A DNA stretch of 64,000 nt from the NCBI GenBank assembly GCA_003586115.2, contig QVOM02000029.1, positions 24,241,348-24,305,347 on the forward strand, given 5' to 3'. Within the stretch, counting starts at the first letter, position 1. Every line of letters starts with the position of its first letter. Below, piece by piece: positions 11,816 through 22,761 of this stretch. The notes below the pieces were generated by a model. That model did no database searches. It worked only from the letters and a program-made list of their open reading frames with translations, and was not told the DNA's origin. The stretch is from Salvator merianae (lineage: Eukaryota; Chordata; Lepidosauria; Squamata; Teiidae). The translations under genes were made by a program, and so were the position numbers.

Positions 11816-12770
11816 TAGCAATTTGCATCAAATATCTCAAGGGTGTCTCAAAGAAGATGGGAGAGATGTGGTTTCTGTTGTTCTAATGGGAAAAAAATGA
11901 GTTGATGGAAGATACAGGGAAGCAAATGACTTTAATGTTCAAAGAATGAGCTCTAATGGATGATGCAGGCTCTCCCACAGTGGATGTAGAGGCATAGATG
12001 GTACCTTTAAGAGATAGTGTACTTGAAAATGGTATATTGAGCTGGAGGTGGACTAAATATTATTCTGAAGTCTACAATTGAGAGTATCAGTGCAAACCTT
12101 AGCATAACTACTGAGAAGCTAGTCCCACTGATTTCAATAGGGTTCAGTCATCACCATGTTGTCACACTAACACAGCCAGTGAAAGGTGCTTTTGGTTGAC
12201 TGGTTGGTTGCTATTTCTAGAATTGTAATGACAGAAGCTTTTCTATATCTCGGCATCTGAGGAACATCTTGTCACTTTGAAAAAAGAGTTTTCTCTGCCC
12301 TTTCCATTTCAATGCATTCAAACATGTAAAGGCAAGTGAATATTATGAGATTTTGCTAGAAAGACATGACAGGCAGCCCATGTCTTCAGGACTGCAGGAT
12401 GCCCAAGATGCATTATGGGGCTGTCAGTAGATTGAACTCTCAACTTCCAAAGGCAAAATGACTCTAGCCACCCGACAGAATTCAATAACAATTCCAGAAA
12501 TGCACTGCTTGGAATATCTTTAGGCTACAACGAAATGGAAATGATTAAGAATAAATAAAAGGTTAGAGCAGAGCAATGCAGTTCCTGTGGATAATTTGTG
12601 ATGAGTCGGCTAGACCTGATTTTAGAAACAGAAAAGCAGTCCAGGAATGTAATACATGAGAGTTTTGTTAAAGCTTAGAAAACAATGATATATTTAAGGT
12701 GAGTTAAAAATAGTTATTAGGATGACTTAAGAGAAACTCCGAATGTGTATGAATATGTGTTGCATTTATT
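11816..12770. other. Intronic DNA, nothing recognised
   Basis: No gene or repeat recognised. Confidence 0.45.
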
Positions 12771-12774
12771 CACA

Positions 12775-13330
12775 ATATTTTTTAAAGCACGTTTAAGCTA
12801 ATTTAGAGGTGGTTCATAGGCAGGGCTATTCATAAACCTTGGGCCTGTTCACACCTGACACTAGTGAGCATCGGAGATGCTAACAAGTGCAGCGCTTCCG
12901 AATTCTATGAAGGCCTTGGTGATCGGGAGGTGACTACAGCTGCTCCTGATCACTATCTGCTGTGGCACACAAAATCGTGCTCCACAGCTGTACCAGGAGC
13001 AGCTGGACTGCTACTGGTACACTGCATTCACACCCAATTCTGGGTACAAATGCAGAGCGGTGCAGCTGCAGCTGCAGCTACACAGTTGGATGGCATGACT
13101 GTGCCTGTGCCATTGCATGGTGTTCCTGGTTGCCATGGCAGTGGCTGTACATTGCTGTAAGGTCTCGTTGCTGCGCTGTGATAATTATCCTGTTCTATGG
13201 TGGAATGTGTGAAAAGGTCCATAGACTTACCTTTGCCCTTTCATGAACATTCTAGGCTAGAAAAGGTAGATTAGATCCAGGATGAGAACATGAGGGCCAC
13301 ATACTATGGTCTCTAAAGGATTGTTGAGAC
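12775..13330 (+). mobile_element. F3 Harbinger-like MITE interrupted by F1 copy D
   Basis: The left part (12775-12840: 'gaggtggttcataggcaggg') and right part (13221-13330: 'catgaacattctaggctaga') match the copies at 13365-13573 and 63160-63388. The F1 element sits between them. The termini of this copy are eroded. Confidence 0.55.
12841..13220 (+). mobile_element. F1 TIR element copy D, nested in F3
   Basis: Left end GGGCCTGTTCACAC; right end GTGTGAAAAGGTCC. H3 remnant GATAATTATCCTGTTCT precedes the right end. A target duplication is not evident here. The frames at 12864-13246 are internal shadows. Confidence 0.75.
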
Positions 13331-13359
13331 TATTATTATTATTGTTGTTGTTGTTGTTA
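13331..13359. repeat. (ATT)n(GTT)n microsatellite
   Basis: Compound trinucleotide tract between two F3 copies. Confidence 0.9.
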
Positions 13360-13364
13360 TATTA

Positions 13365-13573
13365 TTTAAAGAAAACACCTCTCAGGTAGCTTAGAGATGG
13401 CTTAAAAGTAGTTAACAGGTGAGATCATTCAGACACTAGTTAACCTGTTCCTTTCTCATGAATATTCTAGGCTGGAAAAGGTGGATTAGATATTTAATTA
13501 GAACATGAGTGCCATGCGCTATGTCTCTAAGGTGCTTTTGAGGTACTTCTTTTTGCTACATCTGGATGCAGCC
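13365..13573 (+). mobile_element. F3 Harbinger-like MITE
   Basis: The right terminus TCTGGATGCAGCC is followed by TTA (13574-13576), the same arrangement as at 63388. The interior 'ctcatgaatattctaggctg' and 'gaacatgagtgcca' matches the other two copies. The left terminus is not visible. Confidence 0.55.
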
Positions 13574-13833
13574 TTAGAAGCTTCCTCATGTATAATATTC
13601 CCAGACATTATAGTAACTTGGTCATCATAAGACCCACAACTCCAGAAGGTAGGGGGGTGCACCATGGAGCCTTGGTCCTTAGAACAAGCCCCTCTCACCT
13701 CTGTTCTGGCTGCTGTAGATGCTGGTCCAATCCATTCACCCATCATCTGGATGGAACATGAGATAGTGGGGTTGGAACAAAAAACAACCAACTTGTGCAT
13801 GTGTTCATATCCCCAGTTTTGCCTTTTACAATT

Positions 13834-13867
13834 TCTTTTTTCTTTTTCTTTCTTTTTTTTTTTTTTG
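13834..13867. repeat. T-rich tract
   Basis: Pyrimidine tract rich in T runs ending in about 16 T. Confidence 0.9.
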
Positions 13868-14363
13868 TATGGATTTTTCTGCACTGGGCTACTAGACTGA
13901 CCCAGTGGGGCCTGTAGTATGCTTTGTCTGCTTTATGGACTGGTTTACTGGGAGCCCCTCCCCAGTGACCAGGTTGAGACCCTGGAGTAGGTTATGGAAA
14001 CAAAATAGCAGCATATTTTGCTCTAACTGTGGACTGTTTAAAAGCAGTGTGCTTGCATTCTACCCTAGTATACTGAAGCAGCTGACCATGTGCAGACAGT
14101 GTACCTACCATGATCTGATATACTAACCTAGTACCTTTCCTCCAGCCATCCAGAAGTGGCACTGCTTCTGGTGACTTAGTCAAAAGCCCTGGCTGGAAAT
14201 TTGAAAGTTTCCAGCCTCCAGATCTGAGTCTGTATGGGCTGTCCACAAAGAGGACAGCTCTAGAAACAGCCCAGCAGTAGCTGATCCCTATGAGATGAGT
14301 TGCCTATTCCAGCAGTGCAGAATAACCCTAGATAGTGCAGAAAGGGCCTATGTCTATGCAGTT
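13868..14363. other. Nothing recognised
   Basis: No gene or named repeat seen. Confidence 0.4.
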
Positions 14364-14438
14364 TTCTTCTCCTTCTCCTTCTCCTCTTCCTCCTCCTCCT
14401 CCTCCTCCCCCTTCTTCTTCTTCTTCTTCTTTTTTTTG
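14364..14438. repeat. (CTT/CCT)n pyrimidine tract
   Basis: Imperfect CTTCTC, then CCT, then CTT units and a T run. Long open frames in several frames of both strands here are pure low-complexity shadows. Confidence 0.95.
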
Positions 14439-14820
14439 TATGTCTGTTCAAACTGGGCAGCTGATGTGTCCCTGTGCCATTTTTTTGCTTCAGATATTAA
14501 AATATATCTTGATGCAGAATCATGGCTATGATTTTGAGCCAGTACAAACAATAAACTCATAGCATAGCACTTAGCCTAATGATTGAAAACCTCAGGTTGC
14601 TTGGAGTAGGGCAGTGCATGTCTGATAAACCTCACTTTACAGCCTTTCCACACTTGCTGGAAGGCTGGACCATGGGCCTCTTTTGTCTGCACTTTAGAGC
14701 GAACTTGAGAGGCCCTTCCACCTCCTGGTATTCTCTGTCCTCACAGGACAGCATTTAGACTGGACTAGAGCACCGAAAATGGTGTCCTGATCCAGTCTAC
14801 TGAAAGATCTCTTTTTCAAT

Positions 14821-15375
14821 GGGCCTGTTCGCACTTTGGGCTAGCAAGCATCAAGCCCAATGCTGCTATGGTGAGGGGGGCAGTGCACAGGCATGATCTG
14901 CCATTGCATCTGCACACTGTGTGGGCCTCCAGTCACCATGGCAGCAGCCCGACACTTGCTGGCTGCTATCACGACTACCATCCAGTGTGCACCCGATCGG
15001 GCACCAGAAAAACCAGATGGGGCGCAGCACAGCCCCATCTGGTGTTGCAGGCCCGACTGGAGCATCGTGTGCCAGATCGGGCATCCCATGGCCCCATTTG
15101 GGCCCACGTGACGGAGTAGGCTGCATTGTCCATCGTAAATGCGTGTGCATGGACTTAGTGCTTCTGTCAGTTGCCATGGCAGTGCCAGCTACTTGCCAAT
15201 CACTGTCATTGTGAGGATGAGGCATGGCTATGGGCATTCGCATGTGCAAACACTGGTAGCCAGCTTCAGGTATGTTTTAGGCCCCATCCTGCAGACAGTG
15301 TCTGCACGATGGGGTGTATTCCACCTTAGAATGGGCTAATTAGCCCATTCTAAGGCAAAAAGTGTGAACAGGCCC
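14821..15375 (+). mobile_element. F1 TIR element copy E with AAT target duplication
   Basis: Left end GGGCCTGTTCGCACTTT; right end AAAGTGTGAACAGGCCC. The inverted termini agree at 16 of 17 bases. AAT flanks both ends (14818-14820 and 15376-15378). The interior is CpG-rich with CCCGATCGGGC-type motifs and CATGGCAG motifs. A 30-bp perfect palindrome lies just inside the right end. Open frames of 80-127 aa on both strands are not genes. Confidence 0.88.
15325..15354. repeat. Perfect 30-bp palindrome (F1 hairpin H3)
   Basis: The left arm is CTTAGAATGGGCTAA; the right arm is its exact reverse complement. There is no spacer. Confidence 0.98.
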
Positions 15376-15695
15376 AATGACTACCAGCATACTAGGTGGT
15401 AGTGGTTTACTGGACCACAGAAGCATGTAGATGACCTGGTATATCACAGGGAACCCATTTGGATAATGCAACAAGATGTACCACCTGCATTCCTGGCTTT
15501 CAGAGCATTCAGAGGCATCCTGTGTCAGTTCTGAACTTAGCATGAGCTTCACAGCTGGCGCAGGGACTGGCGCAGTACAGGCTTTCATAGTGCAGGCAGG
15601 CTTGTTCCACTCCAGGAACAATCCATTGTTTATTCCAGATTGTTTATTCCAGACCAGAGCGTCCCATTCTGATCCAGTCTACCGGTCTCCAGCAT

Positions 15696-16800
15696 GAATA
15701 CTGCCCTAATCTCTACTAAACTCTGATTTGTTCATAGAAGTCAAATTATGATTTCCAAATTCTTGAATTGATGAACCAAACATCACACAGCCACTGTAGT
15801 CATCTATCAAAAATAATACTGGTAAAACTGCCCTGCCCGATTTGACAAAGATTTTTGTAAACAACTTTCTCACTCCAGGTGCAGTTGATTAGAAGAGGAG
15901 ATTGATTTAAAGCAGAAGGTACAGCTGTTCAATAAAGTGATGGCTCAGTATTTTCGAGGGTTCTGTTCCACCATAATGACATGAATATTGATCCTGAAAT
16001 GAGCAGAGGAAGCTAAAAACAAGCAGTTTTTAATTCCCAGCAGATAAAAAAAATGCAACAGGAAAACAGTGTTTCCAGTGTTAACTTGCAGACACATGAG
16101 ATTTTACCCATGAGTAGCCAGAGATTATCTCAGAGGTTCTCTTATGCACACACAAATCACACTAGTTAAAACTCATCAATAGAGTTGACTATACTTGCTT
16201 GAAACTTACCCCTTTCATTATTTACTATAAACAAACTTGAGTGTTAGTATTCCATAAATCTGAAGCTTGTTCTTCTAAGAAATATTGACTCTCAAGAGGC
16301 TTAGCAATTCAAGAAACATTTGACAATTGATCTGTGTGGCAGAATGTACCTGCATCTACTGGATTAAGAATAGCTTTTAAAGAGCACAGAATGCAAACAG
16401 ATCTCTACCCACTTGTAACCACAAGTGACTTAATTCTGAACAGATATGAATAGGGTTGCAGTGGTCTCTTGAACAACAGTTTTGGTCCAAAATTATATGG
16501 TGTTATTGTCCTTAACAAACTAATAAAATATGCAAAATTAGCATACAAACGCTTTAGTACTCTAAGTTCTTTCTCAACTTTGATGCTGAATAAAGAGAGG
16601 ATTTGGGAATACAGTAGACAGAATTGGCTGATACCAGATGATTCAGAATCTTTAAGAGCCTTTAGACAGCATGTGAGAAGATCTAGAAGATATCAAAGAT
16701 GGATGACGATTCCACTTACGAGACTTTGAAATCAGATTGAAATTGCAACCTTGACGAGATCCGAATTTTGCTATTTAAATATTACAGAAAATCCAGCTGA
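15696..16800. other. Intronic DNA, nothing recognised
   Basis: An 86-codon open frame at 16469-16729 (+) contains SRQNWLIPDDSESLRAF but no family was recognised; it may be a decayed retroelement coding remnant. Otherwise AT-rich. Confidence 0.4.
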
Positions 16801-17070
16801 CATTAGGTTTTCCATCATGCTGGATTGCTTTTCTGCTGCTTCATTGCAGGATCACTGCTCCTGCAAAAGTACCCATACGTAGGAAGCATGCAAAGAACCC
16901 AAAACAGAGGTGGGTGGATGCTCCAGGTACTTTGCAAGACCATTGATCCCACTAAAACATGGCAGATGAGGTAAGAGCCCAGGATTGTCCCAAGATTGCC
17001 TTCTGGCATTTGGCAGGGGCTGCAAGAGTAAATTGCAGGATCTAAACAAGATCCCACAGTTTCCTCTGGC
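16801..17070 (-). repeat. Uncharacterised repeat (F5), copy 1
   Basis: On the minus strand it shares AGCATCCACCCAC and a nearby 'gggta.tttgca' block with 32130-32560. An 'aattgcaggatctaaa' motif also occurs in both. Class unknown. Confidence 0.35.
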
Positions 17071-17610
17071 TTGTTAGAGGCACCTTTAGAAAGCTCACAC
17101 CTATTCTACCTGCTTACAAAAACTCTCATCTTTCTTATTTTCTGTTCCTTAGCAATCACAAGAGGAAAGAAAGGAATCCCTCCCACAATAGCATCTGCTA
17201 CTTCCTTAGGTGGGTGGTATCAGGGCTTTAGCTTTCCCCACTGACTCAGTCAAAGTAAGGGTTGTCCATGGGCTCCCTCTGGCTGAACAGCAATAATTTC
17301 CTGTTATATACACAGCAAACACAAGGAAGAAAAGAAAGACATTTAATAAACAAGGGATGGGAAGATGATAGGGCAACTGTTTACTACTGAAATTCCAGGA
17401 TACAATTTAAAAGGAGCCTTAATTGCAGATCAATGGTCTTTGAACAAAGTTGTGCGGACACATGATATCAATAATCAGTTACATAAAAGAGTACCACTTG
17501 GGAGATGACTATGGACTGTCCTCCAAAATCACAGATAGTAGAACCAAATATATGATGGATTGAAGTTGAAGCTTCCTAGGTTACAGTTGATTATGATGGG
17601 GAAAAGTCCT
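17071..17610. other. Nothing recognised
   Basis: No gene or repeat recognised. Confidence 0.4.
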
Positions 17611-17799
17611 GAGAAAGATCTGTACAGCAATGAACAGTCTATCTGTGGAAGTTGTGGCTTCTCCATCTCTGGAGGTTTTCAAGACAAGGCTGGACAGTCG
17701 CTTCTCAACATCCTTAATTTGCTTTTCCAAACATGGCAAAGAGTTAGACTAGAAGATCCTTGCAGTCCCTTCCAATTCTAGAATTCTAGAATTCTATGT
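17611..17799 (+). mobile_element. CR1 LINE 3' end with ATTCTAG tail
   Basis: It has the classic CR1 ending: 'ggaggttttcaagacaaggc', 'gttagactagaagatccttg', then 'cccttccaattcta' and a repeated GAATTCTA tail ending in TTCTATG. Closely resembles avian and reptile CR1 3' termini. 5' truncated. Confidence 0.88.
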
Positions 17800-18947
17800 A
17801 GTGTGTCACTTTTCTTACTGGACAGGAGAACAACAGCTGAGAGTATAATGAGGTTTGTTATAATCATAGACACCTGTGAAAGCCAGAAAATGCAGAGCAC
17901 TGGAAAGATCAAATAATATTCTCATCCACCTTGAAAACAAGGTGAACTCTCCTTCTCTCCCACACACAGGTCATGGGAAATTTCTCCCCATTGTGATACT
18001 TTCTAATGCATTAACTACAATTTTTGTATTAACTAACAAATGGAGAATGGCTAAATTTTTCCCATACCACTAAATTTTACACTTTTGTTTCATATTTCCA
18101 TACTTGGACAACGAAACTTTATTAGTAACTATTAATTTGCTAGGTGAAATCCACTTTTTATCACCACTCATCATTCCTAGGTGCAGGGCCACTCATAAGA
18201 ATTGGTAAGTTTTGATTCTAGCTCCACTTCTCACCTCCACTATGACCCCCCAGAGATCACAGGAGTCCTGATATGTGCCCCCCATAGCCCCCTCTCAGGG
18301 TGTATTGTGCAGTGACATCCTATATTTGTCAGCCATGTATGAAAAATGTCACTTGTGCTCATTGATTCTTATAATGTTGATACAATTCTTCTACACTATT
18401 GCTGTTCAGTGAAGCTTAAGGCTTGGAGGGATAGGATCATATTTACCTGTTGTTTCACTTTAATTCTTCTGTCATCCGGGGACAAGTGACAACGTCAATT
18501 ATACTTAGTGCTCTTTCTAGCTATCCTTAGGCATTTCTGTAAGTATCCAGGTGGAACAATCCAGAGACTTTCAATGTCAGTGTCCTCATCAGCTGAAGCA
18601 GTTACTGAAAATCTGAGAAAAGGTTAGTAACTTAAATAGACAGTAAATCAGTGACTGTAAATGACAGTCACAATGCAGGACAAATTATCAACTGTCTACT
18701 TCAACCACTCCAGTGTTCGCTTTGACAGAAGGAACCTCCAGACATTTGATTAAATTTAGATGTGATCTAACCTAGCCTGCATTCTCTACGAGAATGTGTA
18801 AATCAGAATTTAGTTACCCACTGTCTTTGGTACTTCAGTTTTCCAACAGAGTTCAACAGGTGTACACACTGTAGCACTGTGAAAAATTGATTTACAGTTA
18901 AGGACACAGATTAAAAACTCCTAACAATTCTGAAGCACAACACCAGT
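17800..18947. other. Intronic DNA, nothing recognised
   Basis: No gene or repeat recognised. Confidence 0.45.
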
Positions 18948-18955
18948 AGCTATGC

Positions 18956-19366
18956 TCAGAGATATATATGAACAGAAAGTCTGTGGTTCAGTTCAAATTG
19001 AACCAAGCCACAGTAATTTGGTTTAAATTGAACTGAGCCACTGTGAGTTCAGTTTGATCTACAACATGGTCAAATAGGCTTGACCAGGTTCTGGATCAAA
19101 CGTTGAATGGTTTGCAAGAAATTACTATCAAGAAACAATACATTTAAAATCAAGATACAACACAATTAAAAACCTTATTTAAAGTGCCAGATGGGATCAT
19201 TTCTGGATCAAATCATTCAGTTTGAACTGGTTTGACTGAACACATCTGGTTTGGTTCAAACCAAACCAGCCCTTTTGAAAATGGGGGGGGGGTCAGTTTG
19301 AATTGAAATGATTCAGACTGGTTTGATTCTAATTAAACAGACATGAACCAAATTTGCACATCTCTA
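18956..19366. mobile_element. hAT-like MITE ('gttcaaattgaacc' family), copy 1
   Basis: The right end TTTGCACATCTCTA and degraded left end CAGAGATATATATGA are inverted. Flanks AGCTATGC (18948-18955) and AGCTGTAC (19367-19374) agree at 6 of 8, consistent with an 8-bp hAT duplication. The interior is filled with GGTTCAAATTGAACC-type palindromes. Confidence 0.65.
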
Positions 19367-19549
19367 AGCTGTACACAATCAAGTAGAACAGCCTAATGAC
19401 TAATACTTAAACTGTAGCATTGTTTTGCTGAAGAGGTCATTGGTCTTCATCTGCTGTCTAAAAACCATTAGACATCACATTAGGTAGACATCTCTTGGGA
19501 GAAGATTCTAAATACTCCACAGATTTTGATAGACAAGGTGCCTGTTTAT

Positions 19550-19835
19550 ATGTTGTTTAGTCATTTAGTCATGTCCAATTCTTTGTGACTCCCAGCATGA
19601 CAGACCCATCTGTCTTCCACTGTCTCCTGGAGTTTGCCCAAGCTCATGTTTGTTGTTTCCACAACACTATCTAAGTATCTCATCCTCTAACATTCCCTTC
19701 TCCTTTTGCCCTTGATCTTTTCTAGTGAATTCCTATTTTTTCTTTATGTGGCCAACGTGAGTTTCTGCTTCTGTATTTGTCCTTCCAGTTATTAGTCAGG
19801 GTTGATTTCCTTTAGTATTGACTGGGACTTCAGAA
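19550..19835 (-). mobile_element. BovB (RTE) LINE 3' end
   Basis: Plus-strand phrases 'agtcatgtccaattctttgt', 'ctgtcttccactgtctcctg' and 'gttgatttcctttag' are hallmarks of the BovB end read in reverse. On the minus strand the coding remnant resembles the C-terminal 'GVTKNWT' stretch of the reverse transcriptase ORF. BovB is abundant in squamates. Confidence 0.85.
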
Positions 19836-19893
19836 ATTTTCTCCAACATCTGTCTACATTGTTTTATTCTAGCCAAGGCTGTCATGGAACAGA

Positions 19894-20286
19894 GGGCCTT
19901 TCTGCATGGCCTCGTAATCCAGATTAAGTTTCCATGTAGTATACATCTGGGCCGTCATATCCCCAGTTAGCGCAAATCAAGGAGCCCCCACCCCCCACTG
20001 GTCTGACTCTATTTGCATGAGGCACACCCTGATTCAGATTAGGGATGTCCCTAATCTGGATCACTAGCAAATGCATGCCTCCTGTGTTCAGAACTTCCAG
20101 GGAGCATGGGGGTGCAGACACAAAGCTCGCATAAGCTTTGCAGCCATACCATGGCTTGATCTGGATCTGCACTGTCAATGCAGACAGTGCTGATCTCACT
20201 CACACCTCCCCATGATCCGTATCAATGAGCTGGGCTAATGCAGATTTACTAATCTGGATCTAGAAAAGGTAAATGTAGAAAGGGCC
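19894..20286. mobile_element. Harbinger-like MITE with GGGCCTTTCTGCAT termini
   Basis: Left end GGGCCTTTCTGCAT, right end ATGTAGAAAGGGCC. AGA flanks both sides (19891-19893 and 20287-20289). Interior has TCCAGATTAAG and AATCTGGAT motifs. Related to 24960-25185. The 91-codon minus frame is a shadow. Confidence 0.7.
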
Positions 20287-20430
20287 AGAGTCTCCTTTTC
20301 ATGTTTCTATTCTACATCTGTGTGAACACTGATCTGCTCTGGAGCAAGTTCCTACTGTGCAGAGTCATTCCATAGTTTTACAGGAGGTGGAAGTATAATA
20401 GAAGCATCATGGAATCTACCATGTAATAAT

Positions 20431-20545
20431 TTAAGAACATAGAAAGCACCTTACTGGATCAGACTAGAGATCCATCTCATCCAGCAGTCAGTTTCCATAG
20501 TGAGTAACCTATTGCCCACAGAAAGCCACATGCAAGACATGTGCC
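20431..20545 (-). mobile_element. CR1-type LINE 3' end fragment
   Basis: 'taagaacatagaaagcacct' then 'ggatcagactagagatccat' is the reverse complement of the CR1 ending seen at 860-905. Confidence 0.65.
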
Positions 20546-20559
20546 CATGAACTTCAGTG

Positions 20560-21030
20560 CTCAAAAACATTTTTACCTGGCTACCTGTATCATACCATTG
20601 ATATCACTGCTTTCCAGATGGCAGGGGGGAATTGTGGGCCAAGCACAGGCACTTACCTGTCTGGACACTTGCTCTTGTAATGGCATGACATGTATATCTG
20701 AGTATTTCAACAGCCTGAAATACCCAGAATTGTTTGATTGTCACCCCTCACACATGCACAGTGCTCCTTTTTGGCCCAGTTTAGCCCCACACATGCGTGG
20801 TGTCCATTTCCAAGATGGCAAATCCCAGGAGGAAGCATCTAGACAAGGTAAATTCTATCTCTATCTAGGGAAAACCTGGATTGGGAGTTGTTTTTCTTGC
20901 AATAGAGATATTACAGGATTTCACCCCATATCCTGAGGCTATGTGGGGATTGTTGCAGACACATGTGGCAACCCCAACATGGTGCCGGCATAATCCCAGG
21001 TTATAGGCCCTGTCTGGATATATCCGTCCA
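20560..21030. repeat. F4 uncharacterised repeat, copy 2
   Basis: It parallels 11430-11815: GATTGTTGCAGACACATGTG, GGCAACCCCAACATGGTG and CCCTGTCTGGAT occur in the same order. The 131-codon open frame at 20541-20936 lies inside and shows no domain. Confidence 0.45.
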
Positions 21031-21235
21031 TAGTTCAACCATGTGTTTTGTGAAGAAATATATTATTTCATCTGTCTGGATTATTTTAATTGCATACATC
21101 TTGGTCATGTTCCTTTTCACATGCCTTCTTCCTAAGCTGTTTGCCACAAAGTAGGTGACTTTTTGAAACTATGAAATATGGGGTGCAAGATGCATGTCAC
21201 ACAGTAAAAACCCTGTGCTTCTGGGGGGAAAAAAA

Positions 21236-21294
21236 GAAGGAAGGAAGGAAGGAAGGAAGGAAGGAAGGAAGGAAGGAAGGAAGGAAGAAGAAGA
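21236..21294. repeat. (GGAA)n microsatellite
   Basis: About 13 AAGG units followed by GAA units. Confidence 0.97.
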
Positions 21295-21532
21295 ATAAAT
21301 GGGGAATCTTTGACCATGCCCTTTTATCACACCATGCTATTTAAAAAAATGAAAAGGATTAGCCATTAATTGGTAGGGAGTGCTTCACCATATCCAGTTA
21401 CTTTCCTGAAAGTGCACAGAGTCAGGTTGTGTTTGATATATCATTATTTTTCTTGAGCATATTTCATGGTTTCATTTGTTCCTAAGGTCTTTGTTTCTTT
21501 CTTCAGCAGTTTTTGAATATTTTGTTGTTGTG

Positions 21533-21568
21533 TCTGTGTCTATGTCTATGTCTGTGTCTGTCTGTGTG
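21533..21568. repeat. (TGTCTA/TGTCTG)n microsatellite
   Basis: Imperfect hexamer repeat. Confidence 0.8.
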
Positions 21569-21820
21569 TGCCTATATTTGCAGCTATATTTAAAATATAC
21601 CTGGAATAGAATATTTAAAATTTCTGGCTAACTCTAACTCTCCTACCCCAAACTGTGATATTCATATGCAGAGTTGTCATGTACTGCTTGGATAATCTGT
21701 CTGGCTTACAGTGAGGAGTGTTGCTTTTATCATATTCACTGTGTTTCGATGGATTGGTTTTACTGAAGCTGTGCTTATTATGTTGCAAACTGCCATCTGC
21801 TTGTTTGTTTTTAAGTCTTA

Positions 21821-21954
21821 GACTACATCCAGATGTCGCTTACTTATTCTGCTACAGTTGGACATTCCAGAATAAAGCATGGATATTCCAGAATATCCAT
21901 GCTTTATTCTGGGACATCCAAATATAGCAGAATAAGTTACGTGTGGATGCAGCC
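21821..21954. mobile_element. 134-bp foldback MITE with TTA target duplication
   Basis: Left GACTACATCCAGATG, right GTGGATGCAGCC, flanked by TTA (21818-21820 and 21955-21957). The centre (21867-21912) has two 22-nt perfect arms beginning CCAGAATAAAGCATGG separated by CA. Nearly the whole element folds back. A sister copy is at 50277-50393. Confidence 0.88.
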
Positions 21955-22753
21955 TTAAATATAGAGGGAAATCCAATTAAACTAACCCTTTACCTATGCT
22001 GACTATTAAGGCTTTGTTAACCCAGCTCTTTTTGTTCTCTGCATTGCAGGCTTTCAACCAAGTCACAAAAACAAGGAAACTCCCCCCTGTCCCTCACCAA
22101 TTCCAGATGTGTCAAAAGGCATTGTACTCAACATATTCCTGAAAAAAACAGAGTCAGTTTCTGACTTTCTCATTCGGGAGCATTTTCAGTCATTTTTTGC
22201 AATGATCAATATGCCTTTATCTTTTCTTTTCTTTTTCTTTTTTTTTGCTTGCTCTGTGCAAGACCTTTATGGGAATGACCATCTGTGCATTCCCACTGCT
22301 TGTATTTAGTGTTTAGATAACCTCCTACTGCAGTTTCTGTGGTCATGGCTGTAGAGAAATTAATGAGATTTCACATCTCATCTCAGTGTAGTTCGCATGA
22401 TAGGACATAGTGGGAGCAGTGATCTCTAACCTGAGTCTAAACTGTCTATAATGAACCTTGTCATTCCAGCATGAAAAAGAAAAGAAGGCCCTTTCATGAT
22501 ACAAGGATATGTCTGATTAAATGAAGCAGAAGGATATGAAAAGCTGTCTTCTGTTGAATTGGCTAAACATATCCTTTGGCCTATTGACTTTCACTCTAGC
22601 TATGTTTAAACAGCTCCAGGTACCAGTATCAGTGCAACAGAGCTGGAAAACACTGGTTGGTAGTATGTGATAATGGAAAAACTGATTGTAAAGATGCTTT
22701 GCCAGCACTTTCTGACAGCCAGAATTACAGCTACAAAAAGCATTCTAGTGTTG
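21955..22753. other. Nothing recognised
   Basis: No gene or repeat recognised apart from a T-rich run near 22225-22247. Confidence 0.4.
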
Positions 22754-22761
22754 GTCTAGAT

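Larger units (their letters stand above)
14640..15695. repeat. F2 dispersed repeat carrying F1 copy E
   Basis: F2-like blocks lie on both sides of the F1 insertion: 'gcaccgaaaatggtgtcctg' on the left and, on the right, a segment running through 'gagcttcacagctggcgc'. They parallel 5349-5830 and 40820-41375. F2 is therefore older than this F1 insertion. Confidence 0.5.

Noticed and set aside
14841..15249. Overlapping frames of 88-127 codons on both strands
   Set aside because: They lie inside an F1 element with defined ends; CpG-rich composition makes stops rare. No domain seen.
20541..20936. 131-codon plus frame
   Set aside because: Coincides with repeat F4; composition not protein-like.
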